From positions 11,985,100 to 12,049,099 of the forward strand of contig JAQFVV010000022.1 in the NCBI GenBank assembly GCA_028023455.1: a stretch of 64,000 bases of DNA. Reading direction: 5' to 3'. Every line of letters begins with the position of its first letter. Positions within the stretch are counted from its first letter, which is position 1. The DNA comes from Epiperipatus broadwayi (Eukaryota; Onychophora; Udeonychophora; Euonychophora; Peripatidae). The position numbers and the translations under genes were made by a program. Under the pieces are notes generated by a model. That model worked only from the letters and a program-made list of their open reading frames with translations. It did not search any database and was not told the origin of the DNA. Below are positions 26,001-34,425 of this stretch, piece after piece.

Positions 26001-28793
26001 TTACATTCCCTCCTGTAATAGCTTCCTGCCTTCCTCCCATTGTATGCTATATATTAACATTGCTCTGCTTAATTGATTTTGTTTTTAACAAGACACTTTT
26101 TCTTAAAATAATATAGCGTGGCTTAAAACAATCAGCTTTTTAGCTTTAAAATGTAAAATTTGTACATGCACACACACACATATTACTAATGTGTGCGGAT
26201 ATTGAGAAATAAATTATATACAATGGGAAATAGGCTATAATTCAGAAAACATGAAACAAGCATATATGCACTGCTTCAATACTTTCCAGCTATATTTATT
26301 TAAATATTTATATATTAAACCATAAATGCCAACACTACAATTAGATAGTATGTAAATTCCATTTACTAACTACATGTAGTGTTTCCCTGACAACAGACAT
26401 GAGAATTATGATGATGATGCAATCTATAAATATATATATGTGTGTGTAATCACCATGTATACAGTTGCTTGTTATTTATATCAATATTTTAGCACACTTG
26501 CAATCTATAAGATAGATGCCATTCAAGCTAATGCTGCAGAAGATCTGCAAATTTAAAAACTGCAAAGGCTTTACAATATTGTCTTAAATAACTTCTACTA
26601 CCCAGATAATATCAAGTGTTATCCTATTGAAATGTCAATGTAATGTTGATATTAATTATAAACAATTATGTATATGGATGAATCAGAAAGATATATTTAA
26701 TTTAAAAATTCAAATTAACTTTTATTTTTAAAGTTTTCTTGAGTTTTTCAGATCAATTTTATGAGAATTTAATTGTTGGACTAATATGGCAAATAACCTT
26801 GATACATCTCTAGCTCAAGTTTGTTGGGATAAGATTAATTCTTTAAATTAATATTTATTTTAAGTATCATACTAAAAGCTTGGAGCATCCTCTTATTAAA
26901 TTTGCTTCAAACAAGATAAATCACCTCTTTAAAAAAGTCTTACATAAAAATTTCAATGACTACACCTGATAAAAACTAGATGACATGAGTAGCCTCTTTA
27001 TTTGGCTCTTGTTGCCTGGAAACCGAAGCCTGACTGAAATTTTTCTAAAATTTAACTCTAAAATATTTTTAGCAGAAAAGTCAACTACTAAAGAAATTGG
27101 TCATTAAAGAATTTAAACCAAACTGTTTTAATAAAGAAGAATCAAGTGATTATCAAAGCACAATTTGCTTAATTATATATATTTTTATTTGGCAACAAAA
27201 ATGATTAACCGTCTACCATGAGAAAACATCTGATTTCAAAAGCATCAACAGGGAACATAAATTAATTAAATTCAATTTCAATAAAATCTCTACATTTATA
27301 TCTTTGAAACTATTGATACCAAATGTGCATAGTTAAATACAGTGGCCAAGTGGCAATCTAGAGATCAAGGTCTTCAATAGCAATTGAACTTTGCCACTGC
27401 TGGTGCACAAACTTCATACGAACTCCTGAATTATAAAACATTCAATTGTTTTTATTATAACACCAGTGATGACAAATCAATTTTAATGTTAATAAAGTTA
27501 TTTTATCTTCACTCAACAAATATGATAAACAAAATGAAGATAAAACAATGATGGTTAAAAGCGGCACAAAGAATTGTCCAAATAATTTCAACTTCTTGTC
27601 CTTTCAGTACAAATCAATTTAAAATTTTGTTAATTATTATTTTTCCTTATATTCAATTAAAACGATAATTAAAATCAAAGCTAATATATGATCAGAAAAA
27701 AATACTAACTATTTTATTAGTGGAAATTCTACACAAATAATCAATATTGCATTTTTAAGAGTATCGTTGAAATAATATTTATAATGTAAGAAAAGTCTAC
27801 TTCTCCTTAGATTGATCATAAAATCATTTCTTTTAAAAGTTCTGTTATCATTCATTCACTTCATATGGACAATTCTATAAAGATATGACCTTACAATAGC
27901 AGATTATGCAGATTAATCTTATGATAATCCCATTGTATTTTTAAAATTTTAGGAAGCAGTCTTAACTAAAACTTTTCCAGTGTTTTTCTGTTATATCATT
28001 AGAAAGCCCCTGTTTTGTTTCCATACAGTAACAAGTGTATTCTCATTGATTACCTAATTTACAGGAAACAACTTTAGAATGGAATAAAAAGAACTGTTCT
28101 GAGAAAGACATTTGATGTTGTTGGAATAAGAGGGGGGATTTGGTTCACAAACATTCATAGAATTAATGTGGACTATCATGGAATCTTTTCCCTTTTAATA
28201 AAAACATATAGATTCTGATTCAACAATCAATACTGAATGGTCAGTTAGATTGTTTAAAAACAAATTCTTAATATAATCTTCAAGTGATTTGAAAACACCT
28301 CATTTACCTAAAAAGATCTTCAAATTCAATTCTGGATGTAATTTGAACACTAAATCAAAAGCAAGACATGTTAATATATTAAAAACCACAACATGCTATC
28401 ATGCTAATAATAGTTTTCAAGAAAAAAATGTATCATGAATTGGAAAATGTGTTGAAATATTTACCTTTTCGATAACTTCTGTTTAATGTACGTTGCAGAT
28501 CATAAGCATCTAATTCCTCTTCCTTTTTTTTTTCTTCTGGTCCAAAATCAAACCAATTATCTTCAAAGAACTAAATGATATACATGTACAATTATATAAA
28601 AACTAATACCTCACATACGCATATGTAAGTTAAGTATGCTATGTTGTCTGCTCAAATGAAGATTGGTTTTCTAATATTTTAAATGTAATTTACCTTTGAA
28701 CGCATATCTTCAAATCCACTAGAAAAGTATCTATCATGGAAGCTACTAAATCCAGAACTAAATCCAGGACTAAATCCGCTGTCAAAAAAACTC
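1953..28793 (-). CDS. Calpain-type penta-EF-hand gene, partial (5 internal exons)
   Basis: Five exons joined on the minus strand (28793-28694, 28570-28465, 20982-20924, 8981-8913, 2031-1953) give one uninterrupted frame of about 137 codons; every junction has AG acceptor and GT donor and the phases agree. The product starts with a Gly/Ser/Phe-rich linker, then an acidic stretch leading to LDAYDLQRTLN (EF1 of calpains), then GFSLETCRSMVALMD and DTDMSGKLGREEF (EF2) and DQNGDGVMNERE (EF3). This order and the CRSM motif are diagnostic of the calpain large or small subunit calcium-binding domain, which binds calcium and dimerises through EF5. Introns are 6881, 11942, 7482 and 123 bp. EF4, EF5 and the stop must lie left of the window; the cysteine-protease and C2-like domains were not found to the right, so either they lie beyond 64 kb, or were missed, or this is a small-subunit-like protein. 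No symbol is assigned because the paralogue cannot be told. Confidence 0.85.
2438..2995 (+). pseudogene. Non-LTR retrotransposon tail: RT C-terminus plus 3' UTR (copy A)
   Basis: An open frame from about 2438 to the stop at 2893 encodes the region after the reverse-transcriptase domain of a LINE. The zinc knuckle C-x2-C-x8-H-x4-C is seen as CKLCKEGIENIRHLLIEC, typical of the C-terminus of jockey/I/RTE-like ORF2 proteins. The RT catalytic motif is absent: the copy is 5'-truncated. A G-rich 3' UTR follows and ends in CATCACATCACA. Two related copies (2996-3404 and 51225-51869) share the same 3' end, which defines the element's terminus. Known function of the full protein: reverse transcription of its own RNA at a nicked target. 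Confidence 0.8.
2996..3404 (+). pseudogene. Non-LTR retrotransposon tail (copy B), abutting copy A
   Basis: A shorter 5' truncation of the same LINE begins exactly where copy A's CATCA tail ends. It retains CKLCK-stop-DIENIRHLLIECK-stop, so two in-frame stops break the knuckle region, followed by an open 63-codon stretch (3106-3297) and the same 3' UTR and CATCACATCAC end. Head-to-tail order with copy A suggests insertion at, or template jumping onto, the CATCA tail. Confidence 0.78.
3682..4330. repeat. 354-bp tandem duplication, two diverged copies
   Basis: TTATTTATCAAGC starts at 3682 and again at 4036. Both copies continue with ATCTTTTTCACATGTRCCTT, ATTTRTATAATANCCAAATG, GACTATAGAGGGACT and end in CACAAATTAACTTA. 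The copies differ by many substitutions and small indels. No coding capacity is apparent. Confidence 0.75.
4420..4626 (-). CDS. Possible terminal exon encoding a basic coiled-coil tail
   Basis: An open frame of 68 codons ends at TAA (4422-4420), with AATAAA (4336-4331) about 84 bases downstream. The end reads TNEKLLKQNKSLKAKIQKLA and then RRLKND: a Leu/Ile heptad pattern with high Lys, as at the C-terminus of many DNA-binding or transposon proteins. There is no ATG at its start; an AG at TATTAAAG (about 4610) could be the acceptor. It lies inside a calpain intron on the same strand, so it may be a relic of a transposon gene or an alternative 3' exon. I do not recognise the protein. Confidence 0.35.
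   Translation of the reverse strand: MKHVIKAFFNNEYIGNNKKSLLGFIKNKNSDCSSGIIILLRKTNEKLLKQNKSLKAKIQKLARRLKND
4809..5208. mobile_element. Fold-back element with 13-bp direct repeats
   Basis: Two arms (about 4867-5010 and 5060-5207) are near-perfect inverted repeats, e.g. AATCTTCTTACAAGTTATAT against its complement, around a short centre of about 50 bp. GAGCAATATTAAT is found at 4809-4821 and at 5196-5208. The left side has about 45 unpaired bases between the direct repeat and the arm, while the right arm runs into its direct repeat. No protein is encoded. Confidence 0.75.
5954..6013 (-). ncRNA. Hammerhead-like core, G8 to A (defective)
   Basis: On the minus strand the order is CUGAUAA, stem II arm AAAGGCC/GAGCU, GAAAC UA GUC, UGGGGA. 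The invariant GA of CUGANGA is AA, which should abolish cleavage. The outer helix GGAUC...AUCCA-type pairing is retained. Confidence 0.55.
6032..6090 (+). ncRNA. Type I hammerhead ribozyme-like motif
   Basis: The core reads CUGAUGA, stem II GGC-UACAA-GCC, GAAAC, UA, GUC, with predicted cleavage after GUC. Stem III is the minimal AC/GU pair seen in Penelope-like and retrozyme hammerheads. Stem I pairs UCCUCA with UGGUGA (mutated from UGGGGA in sister copies) and, past an internal loop, AUCCA with UGGAU. The bases at positions 10.1/11.1 are A and A instead of the usual G-C pair. Activity cannot be judged by eye. Confidence 0.65.
6126..6179 (+). ncRNA. Second, tandem hammerhead-like motif
   Basis: CUGACGA, AAGCC-ACAA-GCCA, GAAAC UA GUC is present, so all core bases are intact, but stem II has lost one pair and the distal AUCCA of stem I is replaced. 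It follows the previous core by 93-94 bp with an intervening copy of the same flank, i.e. a local direct repeat. Confidence 0.5.
6424..6657 (-). CDS. Unassigned open frame, possible exon or relic
   Basis: 77 codons open between two stops, with an internal ATG giving 66 residues (MTEIDLEEKYLFCDFSRCYN onward). Composition is balanced (Asp, Glu, Cys, His, Arg) rather than the Ile/Asn/Lys/Tyr bias of chance frames here. A GT donor (CAT|GTAAAT) lies within it near 6513. I do not recognise it. It may be a decayed transposon protein or an unrelated exon in the calpain intron. Confidence 0.25.
   Translation of the reverse strand, partial: EGHKAFGIDKSVTEIDLEEKYLFCDFSRCYNHSIMSCLRLLYGTKISHVNDYIFDQTYFRTSPTFTDVKAHKEDGLK
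7188..7506. repeat. Imperfect palindromic element (hairpin)
   Basis: Arms GATGTAAACAAAGTAAAGTG and its complement (CACTTTACATTGTTTGCATC) enclose inner matching segments such as AGATATGTTTAGCAATGGT-like pairs. ATCATATATA occurs at 7188-7197 and 7497-7506, which may be a flanking duplication, though the sequence is simple. Non-coding. Confidence 0.55.
8913..8981 (-). CDS. Calpain-type gene exon: EF-hand 2 loop
   Basis: 69-bp, exactly 23 codons, between TTTGTACAG and GTAAAT. Reads TDMSGKLGREEFQELTKL followed by ITYWK. With the Asp from the previous exon it forms a canonical 12-residue loop D-x-D-x-S-G-x-L-G-x-x-E. The exon limits (start after the loop Asp, end at the W-K before EF3) match those of vertebrate calpains. 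Confidence 0.88.
10300..10480 (-). repeat. Decayed copy of the hammerhead fold-back family
   Basis: TATCCATATTCCCAGATTAG followed by a TTATCAGTAAG block matches, with many changes, the family segment ATCCAATATCCCCAGACTAG...CAGTGAGGAG. The ribozyme core is lost. Confidence 0.55.
11330..11725. repeat. Old fold-back relic of the hammerhead family
   Basis: Outer arms CAGATGATAGTGCTTAATAA and TTATTAAGTACTATCATCTG are inverted. Inside are diverged matches to the family, including a plus-strand remnant at about 11617-11670: CUGAUGA, 13 bases, GAAAC UA AUC, where GUC has become AUC. Confidence 0.6.
12011..12208 (+). repeat. 99-bp tandem duplication
   Basis: GAGCAGCCAAAATTCAAAAA begins at 12011 and again at 12110; both copies continue through CACAACGAACAATTTG and ACCAGAATCATGG. 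Only a few substitutions separate them, so this duplication is younger than most repeats here. Function unknown. Confidence 0.8.
13466..13588 (+). mobile_element. tRNA-derived SINE with 13-bp target duplication
   Basis: AAAACTGCATTGT at 13466-13478 and 13576-13588 flanks a roughly 97-bp insertion. It has a Ser/Leu-tRNA-like A box (TTGGCCAAGAGTTCA) and a B box (GCAGGTTCGCCTCC), then GCCGATGCCATGACATAT and a short A run. It is not a functional tRNA gene because no cloverleaf acceptor stem closes. Same family as 19.3, 46.4, 52.6 and 57.2 kb. Confidence 0.85.
14300..14760. other. Less A+T-rich segment, unassigned
   Basis: Base composition is more even than the surroundings. A 65-residue minus-strand frame (14680-14483) exists but shows no motif that I recognise. 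Possibly a decayed transposon. Confidence 0.2.
16187..16392. mobile_element. Possible short terminal-repeat element (solo-LTR-like)
   Basis: Starts TGTAACGGGTGGGCGG and ends TGGCCCGTT, with AACGGG/CCCGTT inverted at the ends and ATAC on each side (16183-16186, 16393-16396). TGTAACGG is a common Gypsy LTR start, but the end is not CA, so the class is unsure. Confidence 0.3.
17222..17280 (-). other. Exon-like segment with good splice signals
   Basis: On the minus strand AATCTAG is followed by about 54 bases open in one frame (QLDFPTQLTLMAQCDIK) and a perfect GTAAGA donor. It lies in a less A+T-rich tract. No partner exon was found, so this is weak. Confidence 0.2.
17516..17770 (+). pseudogene. 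Decayed coding relic
   Basis: After TTTTCAAG the plus strand reads YVSLDEDETLLPRRVAISYL then D and a stop, and further in other frames HINRQVKSLRFHGSGDGVLF. The composition looks like former protein but stops and frame changes break it. Family unknown. Confidence 0.3.
19304..19427 (+). mobile_element. tRNA-derived SINE
   Basis: AATGATGGA at 19304-19312 and 19419-19427 flanks GTGTCAAGCATTGGTGGTCA, an A box (TGGTCAAGAGGTCAG), the anticodon-like arm GCTTTATAAGCAGTTG, a B box (GGGTTTGCTTCCCGG) and CTGATGCTATGACACATG. A member of the Ser/Leu-type SINE family. Confidence 0.85.
20228..20423. repeat. Hairpin (inverted repeat)
   Basis: ATTTACATAATCATTTTCAA and CTGGAAACT on the left are mirrored on the right by CCAGTTGAAAATGGTTATGC; GATAATAAATATTATT closes the outer arms. 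Several substitutions exist between arms. Confidence 0.7.
20432..20545 (+). mobile_element. tRNA-derived SINE, second type
   Basis: ACGCAGTTGGTAGAGCATCC is an A box-bearing tRNA 5' half (Lys/Arg-like). A G-run then GGTTCCAGGATTG replaces the B box; the tail reads GGTCGAACTTCTTATGAACT. Similar tails are seen at 27.4 and 34.1-34.3 kb. Confidence 0.6.
20924..20982 (-). CDS. Calpain-type gene exon: CRSM helix of EF-hand 2
   Basis: 59-bp exon after a poly-pyrimidine/TTTAAG acceptor. Its first two bases complete the GAG left by the upstream exon; 19 codons then read FKFEGFSLETCRSMVALMD. This matches the near-invariant calpain segment G-F-x-[LI]-[ED]-x-CRSM-[VI]-A-[LV]-MD, and the final Asp is position 1 of the EF2 calcium loop. 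Donor is GTATCC, weaker than the others. The exon lies 7.5 kb from its upstream neighbour and was located because the phase (2+3n) and motif were predicted from the flanking exons. Confidence 0.85.
21376..21552 (-). pseudogene. Decayed protein-coding relic
   Basis: 59 open codons between stops, including DLINDNNVRVKTTVKIRNDL and LNALMNAVLYSIVSKSYCRE then MWSAMAE. The surrounding 21.25-21.87 kb is less A+T-rich and yields further protein-like pieces in shifting frames. It looks like a dead transposable element protein. I do not recognise the family. Confidence 0.35.
22008..22346. mobile_element. Fold-back element with 13-bp direct repeats
   Basis: AATATAATTAATT at 22008-22020 and 22334-22346 flanks long inverted arms (AACAGCATTAAACTGTTGCA against its complement). 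The centre has a further direct duplication of CTTTTCCAAAGACTTTATCA through GTTAGTATTCAT. About 35-40 bases (GCAGCGTGATG...) are unpaired on the left only. A single-arm copy is at 119-262. Confidence 0.8.
23046..23206. repeat. Small inverted-repeat (MITE-like) element
   Basis: Left TAAGAAAGATGACCAACTTC and TATTGGCTGTGAAAATAT are mirrored by ATATTTCCACAGCCAATGGA and AGTTAATCAGCTTTCTTTC. Spacer about 80 bp. No flanking duplication is clear. Confidence 0.65.
23750..24260. other. Less A+T-rich block, unassigned repeat-like DNA
   Basis: Contains GGTTTGAATC, a GGACAGGTTCGATTTAAGGC stretch (B box-like), GCTGCAGGGATGCTCCTGC and AGGAACCCGGGCACCC. No long frame stays open. Probably a fragment of a mobile element. 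Confidence 0.3.
25381..25569. mobile_element. 171-bp insertion flanked by 9-bp direct repeats
   Basis: AACGGCAAG occurs at 25381-25389 and 25561-25569, exactly 180 bp apart, enclosing a distinctly less A+T-rich segment (GGACTTCTGCACAGATGG, GGAGAAGCCGATGCCTG). Ends share only ATGA in inverted orientation. A 9-bp duplication would suit a Mutator-like or retro-inserted fragment. Confidence 0.45.
27338..27460 (+). mobile_element. Degenerate tRNA-derived SINE
   Basis: AGTGGCCAAGTGGCAATCTA is A box-like and the end CATACGAACTCCTGAATTAT matches the tails at 20.5 and 34.2 kb. B box diverged (AATTGAACTTTGCC). Confidence 0.45.
28465..28570 (-). CDS. Calpain-type gene exon: EF-hand 1 region
   Basis: 106-bp exon between acceptor ATTTAG and donor GTAAAT, 35 codons plus one base. 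It begins FFEDNWFDFGPEEKKK and continues EEELDAYDLQRTLNRSYRK. The LDAYDLQ segment matches the E-[IL]-DAYEL-x-x-x-LN signature of calpain EF1. The preceding loop is unusually Lys/Glu-rich and lacks the usual helix, so calcium binding by EF1 is uncertain. Confidence 0.8.
28694..28793 (-). CDS. Calpain-type gene exon: Gly/Ser/Phe-rich linker
   Basis: 100-bp exon between acceptor TTTTAG and donor GTAAAT. One base completes a split codon, then 33 codons read SFFDSGFSPGFSSGFSSF and on to FEDMRSK, ending in phase 0. The repeated GFS units resemble the low-complexity linker that precedes the EF-hands in calpains and the Gly-rich head of small subunits. It is only 123 bp upstream of the next exon, and phases match. 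The preceding exon must end two bases into a codon; I did not find it. Confidence 0.7.
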
Positions 28794-28799
28794 CTAAAA

Positions 28800-31010
28800 C
28801 ATTTATAAAAATATTATTAAAGCACTAAAATATCACGAGATTACATTTTACTTATTTACTTAAAAACAAATATTTTAAAATGTAAATATAGTAATGTACT
28901 TGTTACATAAACATGCATTTCATTTAAGATTGCATGAAATTGTATAAAATATACATTGCATAGAATTATATAATTAGTTCAAGAATAAGACGTTACAAAT
29001 ATATATGCATGTATATATCCTTTAAAATATTTCAAATACATTTTGTTTAACCTTCAAATCAACAATAAGTAAAATAATGATAAAATATCATTGTGAGTAT
29101 GACTATTATTTATGTAACTGGCACTGTCTTAATTACTTTGATTTTTTTATGTAGAATTATCCACAACTGTTTATAAATGGATTTTGTCATTATCTAATAT
29201 ACATTCGCATATTCCCCGATTCATCTCATTTATATCTTTCAATAGAATTTGTACTTTTGTATTGGTCTTTTACAGTTAGGTGATTGATAATTAGCATGAA
29301 ATCAAATATGTAATTATTATTTTATTTTAAATATAAATGTAGCACCACATTTTAATAGACGTATTCATAATTGTTTAGTAATTATTTTATCAAAACAGGC
29401 AAAAACTCACTATACGTATGTGATCATGTGATAATTTGTGATCATGTGATAATTATTTTATTGTAACTAACTGTGAATTCATTAGCCATGTCTAAAAAAC
29501 TTATGTTTGTCACATAGTTAATGCCTCCCAAAATTCCAATATTTGTACCAATGGAAGACCAAAATAAAAAACCTTGACCGATTGTTATTAAAGCAACCTT
29601 GTTGAAAATAGTGCTTCTAGACAAATTTCATTTTTCTGAGTTACACTAACTTTTTTTTTATCAAAACCTTGACTCTAAAATACTATGACAGAAAAGAAAC
29701 GAAATTCTTAAAATATTGAACATTTAACATATATATATATATATTGATAATATATATAAATTATGATTCTAAATTTCATAATTGTTTCATTTGTCACATT
29801 TTGAATATTCCCATCTTATCCTTCTTCTTATTTCATTGCTATAAAATATATTATTTAATAAAGCTACAATAATTAACATGCAATACAAAGAAAGTTACCA
29901 TTTCCTTATAAAAAAAATTACATACTGCATTTTATAAATGTGATATATATGCGTAGGTGTAAATGCACATACATATAAAGGTATAAATTACTAATGGAAA
30001 TAAATAATAAGTTATAAAGGAATTAAAGAATTTTAAAAAACTGTTCCTTTTAAAATAGGAAATAAAAGTTATTTATAACTTTGTAAGATTAAAAGAAAGG
30101 TCATTTTCTAAAAGTAAAAGCAGTTAAATTAATGAGAGTAGAATGCAGTATTATAATGGGATAGTGAAATTATAAACTGTAAGCAAAAAATAACTCATTA
30201 ATTAAGGTCAGATATATAATGGATGGCTTCTTGTATCCAGCATGTCAGCAGTGAAATGAAAAATCACCTGAGCAGATGGACAGGAATATGAGCCAATCAG
30301 CTTTAAGGAATGAAACAATGAATGAACTCGGTGCAAATTGGAATAAAAAAGTGAATGATGGATGATCTAGGACATTGAAAGATAATATTCCATTCTAAAT
30401 ATGTACTATGAGAGAAATTCTTGGGAACAATAGCACTTAATTACAAATATTTATAAATAACAAATTTTAATGGCCACTATAGAATGACTTAATAATTAAG
30501 TTGCATAAAATGATGCAGTAATGGAGAGATCAGAGTAAAAGGTTCATGTAATAAAGCTCAACTGGCCACTTCAGATGCATGAATGTCATGAGATCTTCTC
30601 AGCAACAATCAGATTTCTTTTATCATTTCAAATTAAACATTTGAATTTGATAAATTCTATTTCAAAAATGAGTACTCTTAAAAGAGTATGATTAGTAACT
30701 CTTTAACCAAAAATTTCATCAATCAGTCTTACCCACTGATATCTAATGCATAGGATTAACCTATAAATTATTTATGGAAAAATGTTTTGGATACATTATT
30801 CTTTATATTGGATTCTCTTTCTATAATTACTATCATTAGAAAAACACTTCTATTATAATCGATAACATTCGGAGAACTTAAAAGATAAATTCAAAATATA
30901 TCATAGTCATAGAATTTAAGTCCTTTTGACTACATTGTGCTAGGGTTGTTATGGGTGCCCTAAGCAGTACAAAGTGAGTTATATGCAGTTACATTTAAAA
31001 ATTTTAAAAA
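28800..31010. other. A+T-rich non-coding DNA upstream of the first visible calpain exon
   Basis: I see no further exon in the needed phase. A 60-codon minus-strand frame at 29624-29442 has splice-like ends but its phase does not fit exon 28694-28793. Confidence 0.4.
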
Positions 31011-31011
31011 A

Positions 31012-31492
31012 GATACTGGTGTTTGCTCATGGACATTTTGAATTCTAAGAACTGACCAAAACGCCCACTGACAAATCCAAATGATAAATGACATTGATTA
31101 TCTACACATGCACATGGTATGTCCATTCATTACAAAATTGCAATTTTCATTAATAATTAAAAAATTAAAAGGCAAATTTCATAATTTTCATCGATAATTA
31201 AAAAATCAAAATGTAAATTTCATAGTTATACTTGATCTAATCACATGACTAAAATATGGTCACAATTTACATCAATTGCATTTGATTTTTTAATTATCGA
31301 TGAAAATACTGATATTTGTGTTTTAATTTTTTAATTGTTGATGAAAATTGCAATTTTGTAATGAATGGTTATATAGTGACCATGTGTAGATAATCAGTGT
31401 CATTTATTGCATGGATGTGTCAGTGGGGTTCTGGGAAGTTCTTAGAATTCAGAATGGCCATGATCACATACTAAATCAGTACCATAAAAATT
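31012..31492. repeat. Long imperfect palindrome
   Basis: GAATTCTAAGAACT on the left and AGTTCTTAGAATTC on the right are followed inward by matched segments GATTATCTACACATG / CATGTGTAGATAATC, CATTCATTACAAAATTGCAA and its complement, and TTTTCATCGATAATTAAAAA and its complement. Arms about 220 bp. Non-coding. Confidence 0.75.
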
Positions 31493-32589
31493 AAAAATCA
31501 GCACAAGAATGAGACAATTAATTTTTATAGCTAAAAAATATAAACTTTATAAAGTCCTAAATAATTTATATTATATGAAGATATATTGTCAGAGTTGGCT
31601 CATAAAAAAAACAGGGCCCAGTGCTACATTTTCATGTGGTGGGGTGGTCATGATAAAATAGACTTAGATATTTAAAAAATATATCTTATTTGCAGATATA
31701 GATATATTTCTTTTCAATTAGTATAAATCAAGTCAAGAACAATTACCTTCATTAAAAATCTTATTTACTTTGGATCAGAATTTGCTAAAAAAAAAAAAAT
31801 ACTGAAGAAAATAAAATATATATTTTTGCATTTTATGTATTCTAATTTGTTTACTCAAATATTAATCCAATACAATTGCCCAAATTGTACTTATAAAACA
31901 TATAAATAAATACTTATTTATTATTATTTACAAATTATAAATATGACTTTGTACAATTTTATTGAATCAATATTTGAGAAAACAAAATAAAATACATACA
32001 ATGTAAAAAATTATATTTTATTTTCTTTAATGTTTTATTATGAACGCTTAATAACGTTATCATAATTTTTTTTGTTTTTGCAAATTCTGATTCAATAGAT
32101 AAACTTACTAATGAAGAGAATTATTTGTGACTGATGCTGATTTCAAATTAACTTAATCAGAACATTGCAAACATTTAGGTATATACATACAGTGCTATAA
32201 AATCTGCACCATTTGTAAAACTAGTATTTTTACAATTGTATTACTTTGCATGAAATAGTCATTATATGATATAAATCAATTTTGGCAAATATATATATAT
32301 AATTACATTTAACAAGTGATATATTTTTTTTTGATTTTCACTAGACATAGATCATGCATGCATGTTTGAGGCCTAGATAAATGTGGTACCTTGTGCCATT
32401 GTACCATTAGCACAATCCTTGATCCAGCTCTGTGTATTATATATTACTAAATAATCCTGAGATGATCTGTATTTTAAACAATGCACATAAGATTTATCAA
32501 AAACAATGTGTAATGTTTTACTAGATGATACAAAACTAATCTTGTACTATCAGGAATTCTACAAATATTTAATTTATATATTAAAATAG

Positions 32590-32700
32590 TGAGGGAGCCT
32601 AGATAGCATCATTTATGCTTAAATTCGAATTCTCGATGCCCGATGGGGATGAAAGTGCTACTTTAACTATTTTTATTTTTATAAATTGCCATTTACTTCA
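32590..32700 (+). repeat. SINE-like fragment
   Basis: GGAGCCTAGATAGCATCATT followed by AATTCGAATTCTCGATGCCC gives weak A and B box-like elements. Preceded (31500-32580) and followed (32700-33050) by plain A+T-rich DNA. Confidence 0.3.
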
Positions 32701-33064
32701 TGGATTGTCACTCCTGTTCAATGACATTTAAGAATCAAGAAAGCATTCAAAAACTTCTGTACATCAACAACAATATCCCGTTGTTTTCTTATATGCTTAG
32801 TTACATATTTGAAAATATGGGAATAAGCACAAGAAGAACATTAAGTAATATTGTTGTTAAGATTAGCTTTCCTATACAAATAATGAAAGGAGCCTACAGT
32901 TGGACATAAAGTTGAGATCTTTAAAACATATAGTAACTGTTTAGTATAAGTTTTATATAACTATACAAGCAAGTTAGTTTATAATCAAAACTGTATACTT
33001 TTTTCTAGTTTTATGCTATTAACTATTAGGAATAGAAATGCTAAATGAATAAATGCAATAATTC

Positions 33065-33185
33065 CAATTTTGAGTCCTAATCTTCATTGATAAAGACAAA
33101 AGCCAGAAAACACTCCGGGGATGGGAACAAAACACTACACCATCTGGTTCCCATTGATTATTCAAGCTTATACTAACTGTCTTTA
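33065..33185 (+). repeat. Decayed fragment of the hammerhead fold-back family
   Basis: TTCATTGATAAAGACAAAAG CCAGAAAAC and CTCCGGGGATG correspond to the family segment TCACTGACGAAGGC...GCCAGAAAC..GTCTGGGGATA; followed by CCATTGATTATTCAAGCTT. The ribozyme core is broken. Confidence 0.5.
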
Positions 33186-34064
33186 GAATAATCTCTTGAA
33201 TAGGATGAAAATAATAGCTGTTAAAATTTATGTACCAAAAACATAACCAATTATATATTTATTTCTTTTATATCCTTATGTGTTGCAGTTTTCCAATTAC
33301 TTCATCAAATAGATTTAAAAATCAATAATGTATTCATTAAACTCATCAAAAAGTTAAAAAATTGTACAGTAGATTGGAAATCAACTTATCAATGGATCTG
33401 GTGCCTTCCAGAGAACTATGAAATAAATCTTAAGCTTTCTCAAAATATCAATAGAAGGACTTCATAAGTCATTGGGATGGCTATCTAAGTTATGTTCAGT
33501 AATTACATCATTTGTAAGTTGAGTACACAAAATGATGCTATTTAATGCCTTTATAGCCATTTCTAATTTTTTTGCAATTCAATGACTTTATAATTTTCCT
33601 TGATAATGTATGTTCCCATATTTTTAAGTGGTAATTAAAACATTAGTAACCATTGCATTTGATATCCAATCTGATCTGTTGCCAAGCTTTAAAAGATTTT
33701 AAGAACTATTAGTTAACATACTTGAAAATTTTTTAAACCAGGTTATTATACTTCCCATTTTCTAAATTTACTGAGATTTATCTGCAAATCATTTTAAAAT
33801 AGCTAGATAAATTACAACTATGAAATTAAGTTTCACGATTCACTCACATCCACCTACATGTTTATCTCTCCTTTTCCCTAACTTCTCTCTTTTCGAAATA
33901 ATTTTAATTTTGCATTTTTTTTATAATAGGTGTTATATAATTTGCTAAAATGCAGATCTGTTGTTTGCATAAAGTCCTCTTGCCAAAGAATATTACATTA
34001 TTTGATTATCACTGAAGTGACTCAACTTTTCTTATAATTCTTATAAAAAAATTACATATGTGGC

Positions 34065-34425
34065 TTGAATGGTTTAATGCAGTAGAAAAGTATTGGACTC
34101 CAATGCTCAAAGTCTATGATTTTTTATATTTAAGCTTCTTAAAAACTTCCAAGCAATAAACTCTTCAGATATTTTGCTTTGCAAGGTTTAGTGCAGTGGC
34201 AAAATGATGGGTCGGGGAACTCGTGATTTCTAGAACACAAGTTTGAGTTCTGCAATTTCTGGTGTTTAAATTTCTTATGAAATATCAAGCAATAACTCAT
34301 TTGATTTTTTTTATTATGGTATCTGTCAACCATTTAAACATCAAACTCACTTGCTAAATAAAATTAGCTCATTGGTAGAATAATTTGTTTATATTCAAAA
34401 GATCCTGGATGACATTCAAAAGAAA
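34065..34425 (+). repeat. Cluster of degenerate tRNA-derived SINE fragments
   Basis: Three A box-like starts (TGGTTTAATGCAGTAGAA, AGGTTTAGTGCAGTGGCAAA, AGCTCATTGGTAGAATAATT) each followed by a B box-like region (GTTTGAGTTCTGCA in the second) and a tail TTCTTATGAAATATCAAGC or similar. All are diverged. Confidence 0.45.

Larger units (their letters stand above)
20983..28464 (-). other. Intron of the calpain-type gene (7.5 kb)
   Basis: Intron between the EF1 and CRSM exons. Holds a protein relic (21.4 kb), two hairpins (22.0, 23.0 kb), an unassigned G+C-richer block (23.75-24.26 kb), a 171-bp insertion (25.4 kb) and a SINE (27.3 kb). 22350-23020, 24400-25380 and 25600-27330 show only simple A+T-rich sequence. 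Confidence 0.7.

Noticed and set aside
29442-29624. 60-codon minus-strand frame with a good GTTAGT donor, near the first visible calpain exon
   Set aside because: The donor falls at a codon boundary, whereas the next calpain exon needs two carried bases; frames of this length are common by chance in this A+T-rich DNA.
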